From positions 124,001-188,000 of the forward strand of contig SNVD02011043.1 in assembly GCA_013180625.2 (NCBI GenBank): DNA of 64,000 nt, given 5' to 3'. Positions 60,801-64,000 of the stretch are shown piece by piece (position 1 is the stretch's first letter; the number at the start of each line of letters is the position of its first letter). The position numbers were made by a program, and so were the translations under genes. Under the pieces are notes generated by a model. The model was not told the DNA's origin. It made no database searches and saw only the letters and a list, made by a program, of their open reading frames with translations. This stretch comes from Boswellia sacra. Lineage: Eukaryota > Streptophyta > Magnoliopsida > Sapindales > Burseraceae.

Positions 60801-62283
60801 GCAGAGTCCCCCTTAGAACACCCCACAGGAAAAAAGAATTCCAAAAGATTAGGCGCTGGCCGCTTCCCAATTATTTTGGATGAAGAGGTGCCTTTTTTTT
60901 TTTGGGGTGATTTTCAGTGAAGTTCTGCATGCAAATCTAAGGGTTGGGCTCAGTCATAAGAACCAATAGTCCCATAATTTCGATGAAGGCTTCAAATCCA
61001 TATCCTTGGGGGATATATACATATATCTGCTACCAAGCTTGTAGGTTGTGGACACAGTCTCCAGTTTAGAACTTAGTGAACAAGGGAAGGTCGAGAGAGT
61101 TCTGAGTATTAAAGAAAAAAAAAGTTAGTGTTTGGTGCTATGGGCCGATTTTCTGTAGTTTTGCGGCCTTATGTTCTCTTTGTGGACGCTTGGTCCACTT
61201 CACACATGGAACTCATAAATATGTTATGAGTTGAAAAAAAAAAAAAGAAATATCTCTAAGCTTTGAAGATTTAAAGGCCATGAGGAAGGCCAAAGTAATT
61301 TGTTTAGCAATGCTCTTGATGTAGCAAGGATGAGCTATCAGCCAAAACCCATTGAGGAGTTAGAAAAGAAAACTTTTTCAGTTATGTAGCCTGTACTTGG
61401 CTTATGGCTTGCATTCATTATTGATGTAGCAAGCACTCTAGACAAGTTTATACTTACCAATCTTCTGGCTGATTTACTCCTGCTTCAAAATTCGTTTAAT
61501 TTATATGCAGTTTCCTTGTAATTGTAACTTTTTTTATATGATCTGGCGTGATTCATGATGGATATGTTTTTGCAGCCTGAGATGGAGATGGTGGCACGAG
61601 GCTTGGAGAAACTCTTGAAAGTGGAGCAGAGGGAATATTTAATGAATATGCTGGTTGGCATTTGCAGTGAAGAGAGTCAAAGAAGTGCAGCAGAAGCTCT
61701 GGGTTTGGTATGTTCTTGTGTTCTTTCTCTTACCAAAAATATTGGATTCTATAGAGTGCTTGATTGCCAGAAAGTTTACCTTGTATTATTTGAGATTAGT
61801 CAAAGTAGTCCTTTATATTCTTTTCTCTTCCTAGAAAACAATTTGGCTCCGCTATCATAAAATACGTATAGGTTACTTTTGAGCACACAAAATTAGACAA
61901 ATTCTCTAATTTTTAGAGTGCCTCTGGTGCTTGAAAGGAAAATTGATCAATCAACCTTGTTTCTTTTCTTGGACAGGAACCAAAAGAATATTTTACTATA
62001 ACCATCCTATTTTAAGCAAAATTGGCCATGGCCATACTTCCCAAGTGTTAAGTAAATGCAAAAGACACCACCAAAAGACGGTGTGGAACATTAGGTGTTG
62101 TGGACAAATTGTACAAAAACTGGTGTTTTGAAGGTTTATTTGTTGAGTGAAAGTAGTGGGTAGGAGCAAGTTGAATGCCATTTCTATAAGTGCAACTTTT
62201 ATCTGTGTTGGCTTATTGTGACTTAAATCTTTTTGTCCTGTCCCTTACAGGTACTCTCCCCTGAAGGCAATGGAGATCATTAA
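57899..62283 (+). CDS. plant-specific, likely plastid membrane protein of unknown function
   Basis: Seven exons join into 437 codons: 57899-58628, 58791-58846, 59485-59594, 59674-59833, 60483-60575, 61576-61707 and 62251-62283. All introns are GT-AG and the phases fit. Residues 1-50 are rich in Ser, Thr, Pro and Arg and lack acidic residues up to about 42, like a plastid transit peptide. One membrane span lies at about 115-139 (FVGTVLASGFVLVFVFRVLA). A basic linker follows, then KWWPVAVTAEQ (214-224) and a helical C-terminal half with RTSGVRVSIDTINTRDSLYR, QIGGEDARQFVAGLADNIGL and FLQAWALEMQGNHFEAVSEL stretches, resembling helical-repeat (ARM-like) packing. I do not recognise a named gene. 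The plastid location is inferred. Confidence 0.85.
60945..61110 (+). mobile_element. SINE-like insertion in plastid-protein intron
   Basis: It shares ctaccaagcttgtagg and agtttagaacttagtgaac with the insertion at 50,675-50,870, and has a box-B-like ggcttcaaatcc (about 60,988). It lies in the intron between 60,576 and 61,575 and ends near an A-rich stretch (about 61,110-61,122). Confidence 0.45.
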
Positions 62284-64000
62284 CATTAGCAAAAGATTTA
62301 CGTGACAAGTAAATGCTTAACATTAGAAAGTCTCTTTATCTTCATCTATTTTTGTATGTTGCTTAATTTTTTTTTTGGGCAATATCAAAGTTAAATTATG
62401 TGCCGTAGATAGTTTCACAATCTCATTCATTCCTTTCCGAATGCTAAATGCAATAAGAAATGTTATCTCCTTGTTATTAGATTCAATTTCTTGGTTGTCC
62501 CAAAGAGATAATGTAAATGTTTCAACCCAGGTAGACTAAATAAGTTGAAATCGATGTTTAACTTGTGTTTATTTAATGGTTATTTAATTTATGTCATCAT
62601 TTTGAAAAGCAACCTACTCATTATATTTTTGGAATTTTGGGAAGGCATTATCTTATTTATTATTATTTTTCATATCTATCCTCAATTACTATTGTGTAAT
62701 GTTTTCAAGTGTATGTTGGTTAAAAGTTTCTTGTTATAATCAAGTTAATGTTGAAAATTAATGGCAGGGGATATGGTTAATATTAATGTTTAATGGTGAT
62801 TGTGTATTTTTCAGTGTAGAGATTTTAGTGTAATTTAAAGTTAATGTGAGCACATTTATAATGTTTAAAAATTCCTATAAGGACGTTTTTTTTAACAGTA
62901 TTTTCTGCAATGTTGGAATGAACGATGCGGTAAAATTTATGATGTTACATATTATTGTCTCATAGTTTTACTTTAATGGAAGTTGGATATTGATGGAGTC
63001 ATTTATGTTTATTTTCAAAGTATAGTATACATTTGTTAACAGTTGTTCATGAAATTTGCCCTTACTGATATATAATCGAATTATATGATAATTTCATGGT
63101 TTCCTTGAGGTATATATATTTATCTAACTGAAAATGTATATTGAAACATTTTCTAGTAACTTGGTAATATGAGAAGATTGGTTCATAAGAAATTTGTCAG
63201 AATGATAGTTGATGGATAATTGAGAAAAGTATCATTACTCATATGATAATAACTAGTTATAAATTTTCCACGAAAGTGTTGATGTAAAAGAAATCTTCGT
63301 TATTGGTCATTTAATATAAATATTATAAAGAAGTAATCGACAGTTTTATATACATCTATATGTTAACAGTATAGTTGAAATAGAAACTTAATCGACGAAA
63401 AAATAAGGAAATAACATTCAAAAAATCAAATTGTTCATCAAACAACCCTTAATTGAAAATTTTGTTATGAAAGTATTGATGTAAAAGACAAAGCTTGTTG
63501 TAAACTTTGGAAGTACTGAAATGATTCCATTACACAATTGTATGACTATTTGAGTTTCTGCACTATTTCGTTTATAATCTGCATTAATTAGACGCTGCAA
63601 GAGTTTGGTAAACTCACTTTTAACACCGAAATCATTTATACTCTCATTCATTCCTTTCGAAATATTAATTGCAACAATAACTGTAATCCCATCCTGTCTT
63701 GATCTATACTTCGTGTGTTTTCTTGGCAAACATATTTTTTTAATTTGTAATTATTATTTGTCCCTTTTAAAGAAGTTTATTGACGAATTTATTGGCGGAG
63801 GCTATTTTTTTTACGCCATGCTAACAAAGACTTGGTAATCCTAATTTAAAATTGAATAATAACAGCGAATGAAATTGATCAACGATCCATTCTCCGTTAT
63901 TGTCAGGTACAAAATTGAGTTTCTCTTTCACGAACTTTTCAAGTATCTAAAATAAATTTGACTCTGCACAATTTGCATTAATGAAAGATAAAAATTAGAA
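62284..64000. other. AT-rich 3' flank, no gene recognised
   Basis: The first 150 bases are probably the 3'UTR of the plastid protein gene. Farther on, the words ctcattcattccttt (about 62,425 and 63,644) and tattgatgtaaaaga (about 63,474, and as tgttgatgtaaaaga near 63,279) recur. They suggest fragments of an unidentified repeat. A 103-codon minus-strand frame (63,418-63,729) matches no family I know. Confidence 0.45.

Overview
This is nuclear DNA from a flowering plant, most likely a eudicot. It is AT-rich, its genes have short exons with GT-AG introns, and it holds nested plant-type LTR elements, MULE and hAT MITEs, SINE-like insertions and a plant NLR immune receptor gene. The repeat style and NLR layout would fit a woody rosid such as Citrus. 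That is only an impression, because nothing here fixes the species.

From left to right: (1) 1-10.3 kb is repeat-rich and has no intact gene. It holds a copy of a block that recurs in the palindrome (1-330), a SINE-like insert, and a truncated long LTR (about 4.72-8.77 kb) carrying a nested MULE. (2) 10.5-15.3 kb is an intact single-exon NLR gene whose N-terminal Rx-type domain is split by about 640 residues of charged coiled coil. (3) 16.4-33.8 kb is a very large imperfect inverted repeat with a loop at about 23.0-23.6 kb. Both outer tips carry a piece of the same NLR coiled-coil sequence. The arms were later broken up by long solo LTRs, a copia-type solo LTR with another LTR nested in it, a miniature LTR retrotransposon (TRIM) and a MULE MITE. 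Most of these have clear target-site duplications (TSDs) that I could read. (4) 33.6-36.9 kb is a decayed NLR paralogue interrupted by a hAT-like element, followed by a decayed DUF594 fragment. (5) 38.9-41.4 kb is an intact minus-strand TraB-like gene; a decayed duplicate lies at 43.2-45.2 kb. (6) 49.0-57.1 kb is a complete nucleotide-sugar transporter gene of the CMP-sialic-acid-transporter-like group (404 residues, 14 coding exons). (7) 57.9-62.3 kb is a 7-exon gene for a 437-residue protein, probably plastid-targeted, of unknown function. (8) 62.3-64 kb is AT-rich with no gene recognised.

The right third (from 49 kb) looks like ordinary genic DNA. The left two thirds look like a fast-evolving NLR neighbourhood. 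The most unusual items are the NLR with a giant coiled coil and the palindrome, whose tips place antisense and sense copies of NLR coiled-coil sequence close to the intact gene. The palindrome could give hairpin RNA. That is a hypothesis, not something the sequence proves.
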